The notes beneath the pieces were generated by a model, which was not told the DNA's origin, searched no databases, and saw only the letters and a list, made by a program, of their open reading frames with translations. A DNA stretch of 64,000 nt from JAMQPK01 sp963761975 (GTDB lineage: Bacteria; Acidobacteriota; Vicinamibacteria; Vicinamibacterales; JAMQPK01), in assembly GCA_963761975.1 (NCBI GenBank), contig CAVXIR010000002.1, forward strand, positions 1,550,001-1,614,000. The letters run 5' to 3'. The position numbers were made by a program, and so were the translations under genes. Shown piece after piece: positions 7,824 to 16,829 of this stretch (within the stretch, counting starts at the first letter, position 1; each line of letters opens with the position of its first letter).

Positions 7824-9445
7824 CAGTTCACCCCCACGGCAGTCCAGGCCAGCTCCACCTGCGTGCGCTCGTTACTGCCCGCTCCGAAGAGATCCGTCGC
7901 GGCCTGAATCGTGGCGCGCCGCGCATCGGAGAAGCGCGAGCTCGGGGCCATCAGCATCGTGAATGCGCGGTAGAAGACCCGTTCGATACGCTCGAGGTTG
8001 GCCATGCCGACGCCGGGCACGATGATGCGTGAAAAACGATTTTGACCGCCGGCGACGGCCAGGTAGAAGGCGTGGGTGGCAATCGTCAGATTGAAGTGCA
8101 CGCCGCCGTCGTCGGTCGGTGTGCCGATGAACTGCCGAAGTTCGTAATGATCCGGCTCGCCGCCGGCCACTGGATTGTTCAGCGATCGCAGATAGCCGGG
8201 CGGAAGCAGGTACACATCCTCCGCGATCAGCCAGTCGGCCTGGTCGCGACTCCCGCCAGTCGGCTGGTAGTGAAACTCGATCGTTGCGCCCATGATGTCG
8301 GAGAACGCCTCGTTCAACGCACCTGATTCGTCCTGATAAATGAGCCGGGAGGTGAAATCGGTGACGCCATGCGTCCACTCGTGCGCCACCACGTCGAGTG
8401 CACCAGCTAGAAACGTGAAGACGCGTCCATCGCCATTGCCGAAGGCCAGCAGGCCGCTGCAGCAATAGAACGCGTTGTTGATGAACATGCCGACCACATT
8501 CGGTGGCTGACGGCTCGCCTCCGATCGCGCAAGTGGATTCACGATGCTGTCGACCTCGGTGTTGCGGTCGTCCATTCCGTTCCGGTTGAAGCGCGTGAAG
8601 TAGTAGTCGTACACCCACCCTTGATACGCATGCGCGTCCACGGTCGGGCCGTCCGTCCACATGTTGTCGCTATCGGTCGCGATGTCTGATGGGAGCAGGA
8701 TGCCCGTGTTGAAGAACGTATTCAGATGGCTCGGAGTGCCGGGAAACTGCCTCGTCACTCCCCGGCCGGGCCGCAATCTGTCCACCGCCTGATACGTCCC
8801 GGTCACCTGGTTGGTGCTCAGCTTCTTCACGGCGCCGAACACGCCATTGCCCTGACCGATCGCCGCCTGTGAGTGGATGGCGTTGATCGAACGCACGATC
8901 GCGCCCGAGTGGGCGTCGACGTACACCTCGCGAATCGACCAGTCGCTCCGCACCACCATGCGATAGGCGAGCCGATAGCCGTCTTCGACTGGCACGATTC
9001 CCAGGATCGTTTCGCCAGGTATCTGCGCGCCCGGAGGCGCCGACGCGACGGCAATCTGGTTCGCGCGCTCCGGAGAGATCGATGGGTTTGCGTCCAGGGT
9101 CAGCGTTTCGTACAAACGGCCGGTGAGGCTGACAATCGAACGTCCGTCCATCTGCCTGATGACCTGTCCGCCGAATACCGGCAACCCTTCGTAGAACTGT
9201 CCGAGTCGCTCGACGGCGCGTCCGGGAATCATCCGGTCGTCGGCGATTGACGCGATGTCGAGCGCGCCTGCGCTGAGCAGTGTGTCGATGCGATCGAGCG
9301 CGGCGGCCAGCGTGTCGTCGGATGCCGCCACCGCAAACGATCGGCCAATCTCGACAGGAGCCTGACCAGTGATCCGGGAAGTGTTTGCAAAGAAGAGGAA
9401 CGCGGCCACTGCCGCGACTGGAACGACCTTATCGAGACCGGACAT
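7823..9445 (-). CDS. secreted M4 (thermolysin-like) metalloprotease
   Basis: A 540-residue preproprotein. An N-terminal hydrophobic signal (about 8-22) precedes an FTP/PepSY-type propeptide (about 60-190, including YVDAHSGAIVRSI). The catalytic domain has the zinc motif HEWTH (two His ligands and catalytic Glu), the third ligand in GALNEAFSDIMGA, and the catalytic His region DDGGVHFNLTIATHAFYL, matching the thermolysin order. The usual C-terminal M4 helical domain is present to the end. It should hydrolyse extracellular or periplasmic protein at hydrophobic sites after autoprocessing. Two adjacent Cys (YCCSG) upstream of the zinc motif are unusual for thermolysin-like enzymes. The next gene overlaps its stop. 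Confidence 0.92.
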   Translation of the reverse strand: MSGLDKVVPVAAVAAFLFFANTSRITGQAPVEIGRSFAVAASDDTLAAALDRIDTLLSAGALDIASIADDRMIPGRAVERLGQFYEGLPVFGGQVIRQMDGRSIVSLTGRLYETLTLDANPSISPERANQIAVASAPPGAQIPGETILGIVPVEDGYRLAYRMVVRSDWSIREVYVDAHSGAIVRSINAIHSQAAIGQGNGVFGAVKKLSTNQVTGTYQAVDRLRPGRGVTRQFPGTPSHLNTFFNTGILLPSDIATDSDNMWTDGPTVDAHAYQGWVYDYYFTRFNRNGMDDRNTEVDSIVNPLARSEASRQPPNVVGMFINNAFYCCSGLLAFGNGDGRVFTFLAGALDVVAHEWTHGVTDFTSRLIYQDESGALNEAFSDIMGATIEFHYQPTGGSRDQADWLIAEDVYLLPPGYLRSLNNPVAGGEPDHYELRQFIGTPTDDGGVHFNLTIATHAFYLAVAGGQNRFSRIIVPGVGMANLERIERVFYRAFTMLMAPSSRFSDARRATIQAATDLFGAGSNERTQVELAWTAVGVN

Positions 9446-9475
9446 GCATACTCCTAACGCCGGGGGAAAACAGAT

Positions 9476-9509
9476 GTAGGGCGGTCTTGCCGTTCAAGAC
9501 CCGCCCTAC
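9476..9509 (-). terminator. strong stem-loop between HD-GYP operon and protease gene
   Basis: GTAGGGCGG-TCTTG pairs with CAAGACCCGCCCTAC across a 5-nt loop, with one bulged base. Read on the minus strand it follows the stop of the HD-GYP gene and is trailed by a short T-rich tract (CTGTTTTCC), so it may end the five-gene minus-strand operon. It also resembles dispersed palindromes. Confidence 0.55.
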
Positions 9510-9533
9510 TTCGGTACTCAGAATATCAGCAAA

Positions 9534-10922
9534 TCAGATGAACGAGAGCGGGTCGACTCCGTAGTCGGCGGGATTCAGTGGAGCGACGATGGACGAGGCG
9601 CGATCCCCCTTTGTATCGGGATCCACTTCCCACAGGTTGACGTCACGTGGCAGCTCGAAGCGCGTGCCGTCGTTTGCAAAGAGCACGCGCACCTTGGGGC
9701 GATACGGATCGGGTGCGTGCACCTGCAACACGATGGCAATCTCACCGGAATCGAGCTTGACGAGATTCCCGACCGGATAGATGCCGAGCAGTTGTACAAA
9801 CCGCCGGATCAAATCCTGATCGAACTGCTTGCCGTCATTTCTCTGCAATACGGCCACAATCCGTTCTGATGGAAACGCCTGCTGATATTTCCGCTGCGAT
9901 CGCATGGCGTCGTAGACGTCGGCTATGCCGCACAGCATCGTCGCAAGGTTGAGGTGTGGCCTCGACACGCGGTCGGGATAGCCGGTGCCATCGAGCCGCA
10001 GGTGATGCTCGAAGGCGACAACGGGTGCGAGGGTGGGTATCTCCGGTGTGCCGCGCAGGATTTCGGCACCATCGACAACGTGCCGTTTCATGATGGCGAA
10101 TTCTTCGTCGGTCAGCTTGTCCGGCTTGTTCAGAATCTCGGGCGGTGTCTTCACCTTGCCGATATCGTGCATGAGCGCAGCCATCCCGAACTCACGGAGC
10201 ATCGGGCCGTCGATACCCAGACCGCGCGCCTGCGCCATCGTGAGAATCGACACGTTGACCATGTGCGTAAACGTGTAGTTGTCGTATTCCTTCAGCGCGG
10301 TCAGCGCCATCAGCGCCGATCGATTCTGAACGACGGCCTGCGCCAGACCGTCGATCATCGATTGTGCTGCCGACGGGTCGGGTGCCGAGTCGCTGCGTGC
10401 GCTTTCCCATACCAGGCTCGCCACCGACACCGCTTCGGAGTACGTCTTACGAATCGTCAAGGCATCCGTGGGCTCCTGAGGCACGGTCTCTTCGACCGAG
10501 ACGCGGCCGACGCGGATGTTCTCAGAGTCGAGCTGCGCCGCTGCGTCCTTGAGCGCGTTCCCTGACAGCGTTTTCTCGATCTGTCCAAACTTCCCGGCAA
10601 AGTCTTTCAGCTCGTCGGGCGTGACCGGTCGGGAGATCGTTATCCGCTCGATGCCGAGCGATCTGAACCGGCGCATCAGCTCGCCCATCGTCGCCGTGGC
10701 CTTGGCCATCGGCAGGTCGCCGACAATCAGCTCGTCTCCGAGGATGCCGATGACGACGGTCACATCGTGCTTGTGTAACGCGCGAAGCGCCTCGCCGAGC
10801 CCTTCGAGGTTGCGAAGGACAATCGGGTGCGTCGGCGCGTACAGCTGAATGCCGCGCAGCGCGGCCCCGAACCGCCGGAGCAGATCGTCGGAGAGTTGAT
10901 AGCGCGTCGTCGAATCAATCAT
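9534..10922 (-). CDS. HD-GYP domain protein 1 with shared N-terminal domain
   Basis: A 462-residue protein. Residues about 10-110 form the domain shared by all proteins of this operon (QLYAPTHPIVLRNLEGL... VIGILGDELIVGDLPMA). The HD-GYP domain follows, with HDIGK near residue 250, KRHVVDGAEIL, FEHHLRLDGTGYP and ADVYDAMRS. HD-GYP enzymes hydrolyse c-di-GMP or 3'3'-cGAMP with a bi- or trinuclear metal centre. Here the usual HHE is HHL. A beta-rich C-terminal region (about 360-462, PVGNLVKLDSGEIAIVL) is typical of many HD-GYP proteins. It is the last gene of the operon, 24 bp after the HEAT gene, and a paralogue of the protein encoded at 13169-14545. Confidence 0.9.
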   Translation of the reverse strand: MIDSTTRYQLSDDLLRRFGAALRGIQLYAPTHPIVLRNLEGLGEALRALHKHDVTVVIGILGDELIVGDLPMAKATATMGELMRRFRSLGIERITISRPVTPDELKDFAGKFGQIEKTLSGNALKDAAAQLDSENIRVGRVSVEETVPQEPTDALTIRKTYSEAVSVASLVWESARSDSAPDPSAAQSMIDGLAQAVVQNRSALMALTALKEYDNYTFTHMVNVSILTMAQARGLGIDGPMLREFGMAALMHDIGKVKTPPEILNKPDKLTDEEFAIMKRHVVDGAEILRGTPEIPTLAPVVAFEHHLRLDGTGYPDRVSRPHLNLATMLCGIADVYDAMRSQRKYQQAFPSERIVAVLQRNDGKQFDQDLIRRFVQLLGIYPVGNLVKLDSGEIAIVLQVHAPDPYRPKVRVLFANDGTRFELPRDVNLWEVDPDTKGDRASSIVAPLNPADYGVDPLSFI

Positions 10923-10946
10923 TGGTTGCCGGCCCCCGCTCGCGCC

Positions 10947-12299
10947 TCATGACTGCACTGCGCGTGCTGCTGATCGCACGCCCCTTGGTCCTGAAGACGC
11001 CGCTTCTTCGAGCACACGCTGCGACGTCGGTGTGCCAATTTGCCGCAGCGCCGTGGCCACGGTCCGGCGCATTTCGGCCGTCCTCATCGGCGCCCACCAC
11101 TCGCCGCTGTACAGCGCCTCTTTCAACAGCTCGACCGTCTGGTCGGCTTTCAGCGCACCAAGAGATTCCACCGCGCGCAGATACACCGAACGGAGCGGCC
11201 CCTTCCGGTCGATCTTTCGGACGATGTATTCGAAGAGCGGAATGGCGCGCTCGCTCCGCATCGCGACCAGAGCGCCAGTCAGCTCCTCGCGAGTCTGATC
11301 GGTGCCGGTTGCAAGGGCGCGCTGCAGCTCGGCGTACGCTTCCTCGGTGCCAATCGACAAGATCGCGCGCACGGCCTCGCGCTGCACATGCGGCTCCGCA
11401 TCCTCGAGCAGCCGCGTCAGGTCGGGCAGCGCTTCGGTGCCGCCGAACTTTTGGAGCAGGTGAATTGCAGTCCGGCGAACAGCCGGGTTGGCCGACGCGC
11501 GCAGCTGCTCCACGGCGTGTCGTCCTGCCGATCCGAACCCGAGAAGAATCTGCGTGAAGCGTTGCCGTGCAGCGGCACTTTTTTCGACCGCGAGTGCCTC
11601 GGCCAGCGTCTTGACCACAGCCGGGCCCGCGAGATTGAGCAGGTTGTTGAGCTTCCCAGCTGCCGTATCGTCCACGGCTCGCAGATGCGAGACGACCTGC
11701 GTCATCATCGTGCCCTCGACCAGCCGAGTCAGTGCCGCCGTCGCGGCTGGCTGTCGTGCCCCCTCATTCCTGGCTTCTTCTGAGAGGATGGTCGCCAGTT
11801 GAACCGCCGCATCGAAATCGCCTACCAGGAGACAATCTTCGATGTGGTTGACGACGGGAATCGACACCTGCCGCCACTTCTCGGGGTTGGTTTCAATCAC
11901 CAGCAGGTCGAGCAGCAGCTGGAGATCCAGCGCGCGCACCTCGACCGGGCCGATTGACGACACCCATCGGCCGATGCGCTCGGGCGGGTCGTCCGAGACG
12001 CGCTCCACTTCAACCGCCTGCGTGCGCGCGCCCGACAGCTCGCGCGCGTACGATTCCGACACGAACTGCTCGTCGCTGTACGACGTCAGCATGTCGGCGG
12101 CGTTTTTCCAGAGATCGAGGAAACTTTCGGTCGAACCGAGCGACGATTCGGCGACCTCCGCACGGGCTATCTCGAGCAGGCTGGGCCGCCTGTCGGCGTC
12201 GGGCACCAACGCCTGGAACGCCTGCGCCAGACGGGTCGACGCGCCTCCCTGGGCGATGACTCCGCGTGCGACAAAGCTGGCGAGAGACGCGTCAGTCAT
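10947..12299 (-). CDS. HEAT-repeat protein, C-terminal portion of a split gene
   Basis: 450 residues that align with the C-terminal two-thirds of the single protein encoded at 14568-16793, from its equivalent LLATALSNEGQ onward. Central helices are followed by HEAT repeats in the last 200 residues (AVEQLRASANPAVRRTAIHLL; DLTRLLEDAEPHVQREAVRAIL; ELTGALVAMRSERAIPLF). The ATG at 12299 overlaps the stop of the N-terminal partner by 8 nt (ATGACTGA). A +1 frame change at this point would give one 732-residue protein, close to the 741 of the paralogue. It is therefore either a genuine gene split with coupled translation or a sequencing indel. HEAT proteins act as scaffolds; the partner is unknown. 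Confidence 0.8.
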   Translation of the reverse strand: MTDASLASFVARGVIAQGGASTRLAQAFQALVPDADRRPSLLEIARAEVAESSLGSTESFLDLWKNAADMLTSYSDEQFVSESYARELSGARTQAVEVERVSDDPPERIGRWVSSIGPVEVRALDLQLLLDLLVIETNPEKWRQVSIPVVNHIEDCLLVGDFDAAVQLATILSEEARNEGARQPAATAALTRLVEGTMMTQVVSHLRAVDDTAAGKLNNLLNLAGPAVVKTLAEALAVEKSAAARQRFTQILLGFGSAGRHAVEQLRASANPAVRRTAIHLLQKFGGTEALPDLTRLLEDAEPHVQREAVRAILSIGTEEAYAELQRALATGTDQTREELTGALVAMRSERAIPLFEYIVRKIDRKGPLRSVYLRAVESLGALKADQTVELLKEALYSGEWWAPMRTAEMRRTVATALRQIGTPTSQRVLEEAASSGPRGVRSAARAVQS

Positions 12300-13146
12300 G
12301 CGGCCGGCTACCTGCAGAACTCAGATCGGCCGCCTTGTCCGCTCGCCCCGCTTCGGTCGACAGCAGCTCGAGCAGCAGTTCAGGCGACAGCGTGCCGAAC
12401 CCTTGCGCCATGTTCTTGAGAACGGGCTCAATCTTCGACGGATCCGTCCGCGCCACGAGATCGATGACGCCGCGCAGCATTCGAAGCAACGCAGACGTTT
12501 TCGAGCCTATGCCGGTCCCGCTGTTCTGCTCGAGCTGCATGACGAACTCGCTGAAGCGCTCGGAGTCGCCGCAGACTTCGAGGAGACCCTTCAGCGTCTC
12601 CTCGTCGAGGGGCGAATCGAGATTCAGGCACGAGCGGATGATGTCGTCCCATTTCGACCGCTCAGCGCCGCGGCGCTCGCGCAGGATGTCGGCATAGTCG
12701 ATCTCCTTCAATTCGAGATGGCGCTGGCCGGTCGCGGCCCACAGCCGTGCGACGCCGCCCGATGCGCGGACGTCCTCGAGGGATTTCGCGAAAATGTTGA
12801 GAAACGGGAGCCACGCCTCCGGATCGGGACTCGAATGGAGCGTGACGACCCCAATCATGTGATCGTGGAACATCGCTCCCGTTTCGCGGACGGCCTGATC
12901 GGGCCGCGCCGGCGCCGCACCATCGAGCAGCAGGTTGTCCGGTACGATGCCGACCGTCACCGACCCGTCGGCGGTGAGGCGCGTCACCGCGTCGACCAGC
13001 CGAGCGAGCGACAAACGGATCGCCGGATGAGTCGATGGGTAGAGCGTAACCGCGCGGGCCGCGGCCTTGATGGCGCGTGCGAAGTCCGTCAGCTTCGTCG
13101 CGCCGTCCTGATCGAGCGTTGGAGGTGCCTTTTCCTGAGTGCTCAT
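12292..13146 (-). CDS. N-terminal portion of split HEAT protein, carrying the shared N-terminal domain
   Basis: 284 residues that align with the N-terminal 280 of the protein encoded at 14568-16793. The shared domain occupies about 15-125 (LYPSTHPAIRLSLARLVDAV... GIVPDNLLLDG), followed by an acidic/helical middle with ELKEIDYADILRERRG, matching TLEQIDYEHVLEDKDA in the paralogue. It ends ...SSAGSRPHD just where the paralogue continues. It starts 22 bp after the stop of HD-GYP protein 2 on the same strand. No catalytic motif is visible. A recruitment or scaffold role in the HD-GYP module is inferred from context. Confidence 0.8.
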   Translation of the reverse strand: MSTQEKAPPTLDQDGATKLTDFARAIKAAARAVTLYPSTHPAIRLSLARLVDAVTRLTADGSVTVGIVPDNLLLDGAAPARPDQAVRETGAMFHDHMIGVVTLHSSPDPEAWLPFLNIFAKSLEDVRASGGVARLWAATGQRHLELKEIDYADILRERRGAERSKWDDIIRSCLNLDSPLDEETLKGLLEVCGDSERFSEFVMQLEQNSGTGIGSKTSALLRMLRGVIDLVARTDPSKIEPVLKNMAQGFGTLSPELLLELLSTEAGRADKAADLSSAGSRPHD

Positions 13147-13168
13147 TGACCGTGTACCGTGAACTCCC

Positions 13169-14545
13169 TCATAAGAAGGTCAACGGATCGATTTCCATCG
13201 AATCCGGATCAACCGCCTCGACAACCGCGCGTGCATACTCGCCGCGCCCGTCGCGCTCCCAGGTATTCGCGAGGACGGGTTGCTCGAGCCGTTCGCCCTT
13301 GTCGTTGAATACGATCTTCACCTGCGGCCGGAACGGATCGGTCGGATGCTCTGCTGTGATGACGCCGACCTCGTCTGTATTCAGCCGCACCAGGTTTCCG
13401 ACCGGGAACAGCCCCATGATGTTAACGAACCGTTTCAGCAGTTTCTGGTTGAAGGCGGGGTTGCCCTGTTCGCCCATGATCGACCTGATGCGATCGGTCG
13501 CGAGGCCTTCGCGGTACGGGCGGTTGCTGCGCAGTGCGTCGAACACGTCTGCGATGCTGACAATCATCGTGCACAGGTTCAGGCTGCGATGCCCGATGTT
13601 CTCGGGATAGCCGCTGAGGTCCTGTTTCAGATGGTGCTCGAAGGCCACGATCGGCGCGAGTGCCGGCATCTCCGGGGTCTTTCGCAGAATATGCGCGCCG
13701 TCGATGACGTGGCGCTTCATGACCTCGAACTCATCCTTGTCGAGCTTGCCCGGCTTGTTCAGCACCTCGAGCGGCGTATTCACCTTGCCGATGTCGTGCA
13801 TCAGCGCCGCAAATCCGAATTCGCGCAGCAGTGGACCGTCGAGGCTCAACGCGCGGGCCTGCGACATCGCGAGCACCGAGACGTTCACCATGTGCGTGAA
13901 GGTGTAGTTGTCGTACTTCTTCAGCGCGGTCAGAGCCATCAGCGACGTGCGGTCCTGCGTCACGACCTTGGCCAGGCTCTCGATGATCTTTCGCGCCGCG
14001 TTCGGATCGGGTTTGTCGCCGGCTTTTGCCTGATCCCACAGATTCTCGGCGGTCTCGACGGCGGAGTTGTACACCCTCTTCGCCATCGCGATGCCGGTGT
14101 ATTCGTCGTCATCGGCCTCAATCGTGATCTTGCCAATCGAGATGCGCCTCACGCCGCGCGTCATCAGCCGCTCGGCAGGGGGCACCGGGTTTCGGCGATC
14201 GGCCAGAACCTCGATGAGCGCGCGGACCTCGTCGCGCGTAACGCCCTGATCGAACGCGATTTTCTCGATCTCGCGCTCGCGCATGTCGCGGACGAACCCG
14301 ACGAGCTGTGCGGAAAACTTTCCGAGCCGTAAATCATTGACGACGATGTCATTGCCGATGAAGCCGACAACCGCGTTTTTGCCCAGCTGAAGATTTCTGG
14401 TCGCCACGGCGAGAAGCGTGTCGACACTGCGCTGGACGAGCGGATGCGTCGACGCGTACAGCTCGCCGGCTCGAATAGCGGCCGAGAGGCGCCGCACGAG
14501 ATCCTCGCGCACCTGGATGTCGCTCATTGATGCCGTCGTGCTCAT
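13169..14545 (-). CDS. HD-GYP domain protein 2 with shared N-terminal domain
   Basis: About 458 residues from the ATG at 14545. A longer open frame to 14686 overlaps the upstream gene and adds non-conserved sequence; an ATG at 14527 is an alternative start. The N-terminal shared domain (ELYASTHPLVQRSVDTLL... GFIGNDIVVNDLRL) lies at about 15-115. HD-GYP motifs are HDIGK (about residue 250), KRHVIDGAHIL and FEHHLKQDLSGYP, so both the HHE glutamate and the DG glycine of the canonical motif are altered. It is a close paralogue of HD-GYP protein 1 across its length. Expected role: cyclic-dinucleotide phosphodiesterase or a degenerate receptor form. It lies 22 bp after the intact HEAT gene. Confidence 0.88.
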   Translation of the reverse strand: MSTTASMSDIQVREDLVRRLSAAIRAGELYASTHPLVQRSVDTLLAVATRNLQLGKNAVVGFIGNDIVVNDLRLGKFSAQLVGFVRDMREREIEKIAFDQGVTRDEVRALIEVLADRRNPVPPAERLMTRGVRRISIGKITIEADDDEYTGIAMAKRVYNSAVETAENLWDQAKAGDKPDPNAARKIIESLAKVVTQDRTSLMALTALKKYDNYTFTHMVNVSVLAMSQARALSLDGPLLREFGFAALMHDIGKVNTPLEVLNKPGKLDKDEFEVMKRHVIDGAHILRKTPEMPALAPIVAFEHHLKQDLSGYPENIGHRSLNLCTMIVSIADVFDALRSNRPYREGLATDRIRSIMGEQGNPAFNQKLLKRFVNIMGLFPVGNLVRLNTDEVGVITAEHPTDPFRPQVKIVFNDKGERLEQPVLANTWERDGRGEYARAVVEAVDPDSMEIDPLTFL

Positions 14546-14567
14546 AGCTTCATCGCTCGCTCGCGGC

Positions 14568-16793
14568 TCATGACCCGGACCCCGGCAGCTTGGCCCGGGC
14601 CAGCTTGCGCAAAAGTCGATCGCCTTCAGCGGCCGCCTTCGCCAGCGCCCGCCGCGATTCGTCCGTGCCGATGGAGGCCAGCGCATCCACCGCCGTGCTC
14701 TTCAGTGCCATGTTCTTCGAACGCGCGAACCACCGCTTGCGTTCGGCGATTCTGGCAATGGGGCGCACCGCGTTGTCGGTGTGCACCAGCTTGAGCGCCG
14801 TCAGCGTATCGAGCACAACCGCGTGGTCTTTGCCAAGGGGTTCGCTCTCCTCCAGGATGCGCACAAGCATGGGCACGACGCGCGCGTCGCGTTCGGCCAC
14901 CAGCGCGTCGATGACCGCTCGCCGCTGATCGCCTGTCACGGCCCGCAGCACCGTATGGATCGCGCGCGCCGCCGCCGGATCGTCGATGTTCGCCATCGCT
15001 GAGACCGCGACCCGCACCACCTTTGGCTCGTCGCGGCGAAGCAACGGCTGCAACAGGGGCACGGCTTGTGGTGCCGCGATGCGACCGAGGAGCTCCGCCG
15101 TGTGGCACTGCACGTAGGCGCGCTCATCGTCGATGAATGGCGCGAGCCGGGAAACCGCAGGCGCGCCGAATCTCACGATAATCTCCGACGCACGGACACG
15201 AGCGGCCGTACGTTCCTGGATGCGGAGCGTCATCCCGAGTACGTCGACCACCGGAACGCCGACCAGCCTGCAGATTTCCGTGAAAGTCTGAAGACTCTGG
15301 GACTCGAAATCTCCAAGCATCGCCACTGCCTCGTGCATGGCGGCCGAGGTGGCGAGACGGAAGAGCGCTTCGCGGCACGCCCCCGGGGCGACGAACTTGG
15401 CATTGTTCGCCGCATCGGCGAGCGCGCTCGCGACTCGGTGCGCATCCGTGAAGTCGCCGGCGATGAGCAGATCTTCCGCGAGCCCTGTCATGTCATCCGC
15501 GAGTTCGGCCGCGCGGGCGGCGTCGCGCTCGAGCGTGAGCAGGTCGATGATGAGGACGACCGAGAGCTTCTGCACGTTCTGCTGGCCGAGGCTGTCGGCC
15601 CACTCCGGCATTTCCTCCGGCAGATCTCTTGCGGCGATCGCTTCGCCGCGCGCGGTGGCGGCGTCGAGCTGGCTGCGGTATTGCTCTGAGACGAACGGCT
15701 TGTCGTTATACGAGATGAGCAGCTCTTCCATCGACGACCAGATCGCCTTGAACTGCTTGGACTGACCGAACGCGCTCTCGGAGAGCAACGTGCGCGTCAT
15801 CGTCAGCACGCGCCGCTTGCGTTCCGGGTCTGGCGCGATCGTGTCGAACACTTCCGCCAGGCGGCCGGTTGCCTGACCCTCGTTCGACAGTGCCGTTGCA
15901 AGCAGCTGGGCGACCTTCGCGTCATCGAAGGCTCCCGAGAGTCTCCGCGCGATCTGGATGGTATCGCCAGGCTCATCATCGCTCCGGAGCATTTCCATGA
16001 CGACGCGCGGGTTCAGCATCGACGTCGCAGTCGCCAGATTCACCATCGTGGCGTCGGACTTCTCAGCCGCTTTCACCGAGACGATACTGGCCAGGTGACG
16101 GAAGGCAGCGAGTACGGTGGCAGCCTGCGTCGTGATCATCGGTGCACCGTCTGGCGTGCACTTGTGCGCAATCACCTCCGACGCCAGCTCGCCAATTTGC
16201 GCAGGATCCGCGGCAATCTCCAGCAGACGCTGCTGCGCGATCTCGTCCATGATCTTCTGGCCCGTCACAATCGAATGCACGATCGATCGCCAGAGATCGT
16301 CGTGGCGGCGTTCGAACCGCGCATCTTTGTCCTCGAGCACGTGTTCGTAGTCGATCTGCTCGAGGGTGATGGAGCTATGGCCGTCTTCGCCCCACACACC
16401 CTCGGGGCCGCCGCGGCTGCGCAGCGTTTCGCGGTCGAGAGCCAGCAGGCGCAGCAGCCTTGAAATCGCCTCGGGCGGCACCCGTCCGGAGAAGGTCAGG
16501 CGAAGCAGATCGCGGTCGTGCAGGAGGCGAGCGGCCTCTGCGACCGGCTGGTTTGACGGTACGGGAAAGCTCTCAATCATCAGGCTGTCGGGCGTGATAC
16601 CGAGGGAAAACACGGCGCCGCTGGTGGTGGCGTGAATGGCGTGCGACAGACGCTCGAACGACGCGCGGACGGCAGGATGGTCCTCGGGGTAGAGGGTCCA
16701 GTGCCGGGCCGCCGAAACCAGCGTGCGGGCCAGCGCGCTGACCCCTTCAACGAGCTCGGGCGCAAGTTTCGCAACCTCGGGTTGAGAAGACAC
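14568..16793 (-). CDS. HEAT-repeat protein with shared N-terminal domain (intact copy)
   Basis: A 741-residue protein starting with GTG at 16793. The N-terminal domain (about 15-130: TLYPEDHPAVRASFERL... LGITPDSLMIESFPV) is the same module found in both HD-GYP proteins. A long helical middle is followed by HEAT repeats over about the last 200 residues (RLAPFIDDERAYVQCHTAELL; LLQPLLRRDEPKVVRVAVSA). No enzyme motif is visible. It is the first gene of the minus-strand operon. The divergent nucleoside operon starts only 36 bp away, so the two promoters must be close or overlapping. It is the full-length counterpart of the split pair at 10947-13146. Confidence 0.88.
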   Translation of the reverse strand: MSSQPEVAKLAPELVEGVSALARTLVSAARHWTLYPEDHPAVRASFERLSHAIHATTSGAVFSLGITPDSLMIESFPVPSNQPVAEAARLLHDRDLLRLTFSGRVPPEAISRLLRLLALDRETLRSRGGPEGVWGEDGHSSITLEQIDYEHVLEDKDARFERRHDDLWRSIVHSIVTGQKIMDEIAQQRLLEIAADPAQIGELASEVIAHKCTPDGAPMITTQAATVLAAFRHLASIVSVKAAEKSDATMVNLATATSMLNPRVVMEMLRSDDEPGDTIQIARRLSGAFDDAKVAQLLATALSNEGQATGRLAEVFDTIAPDPERKRRVLTMTRTLLSESAFGQSKQFKAIWSSMEELLISYNDKPFVSEQYRSQLDAATARGEAIAARDLPEEMPEWADSLGQQNVQKLSVVLIIDLLTLERDAARAAELADDMTGLAEDLLIAGDFTDAHRVASALADAANNAKFVAPGACREALFRLATSAAMHEAVAMLGDFESQSLQTFTEICRLVGVPVVDVLGMTLRIQERTAARVRASEIIVRFGAPAVSRLAPFIDDERAYVQCHTAELLGRIAAPQAVPLLQPLLRRDEPKVVRVAVSAMANIDDPAAARAIHTVLRAVTGDQRRAVIDALVAERDARVVPMLVRILEESEPLGKDHAVVLDTLTALKLVHTDNAVRPIARIAERKRWFARSKNMALKSTAVDALASIGTDESRRALAKAAAEGDRLLRKLARAKLPGSGS

Positions 16794-16829
16794 GATTCTT
16801 CGTTATTATCGGACGGACACTGTTCCCGG

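Noticed and set aside
10947..13146. Programmed +1 ribosomal frameshifting to make full-length HEAT protein
   Set aside because: No slippery heptamer or stop-codon context typical of known sites is present. Simple reinitiation or a sequencing indel explains it better.
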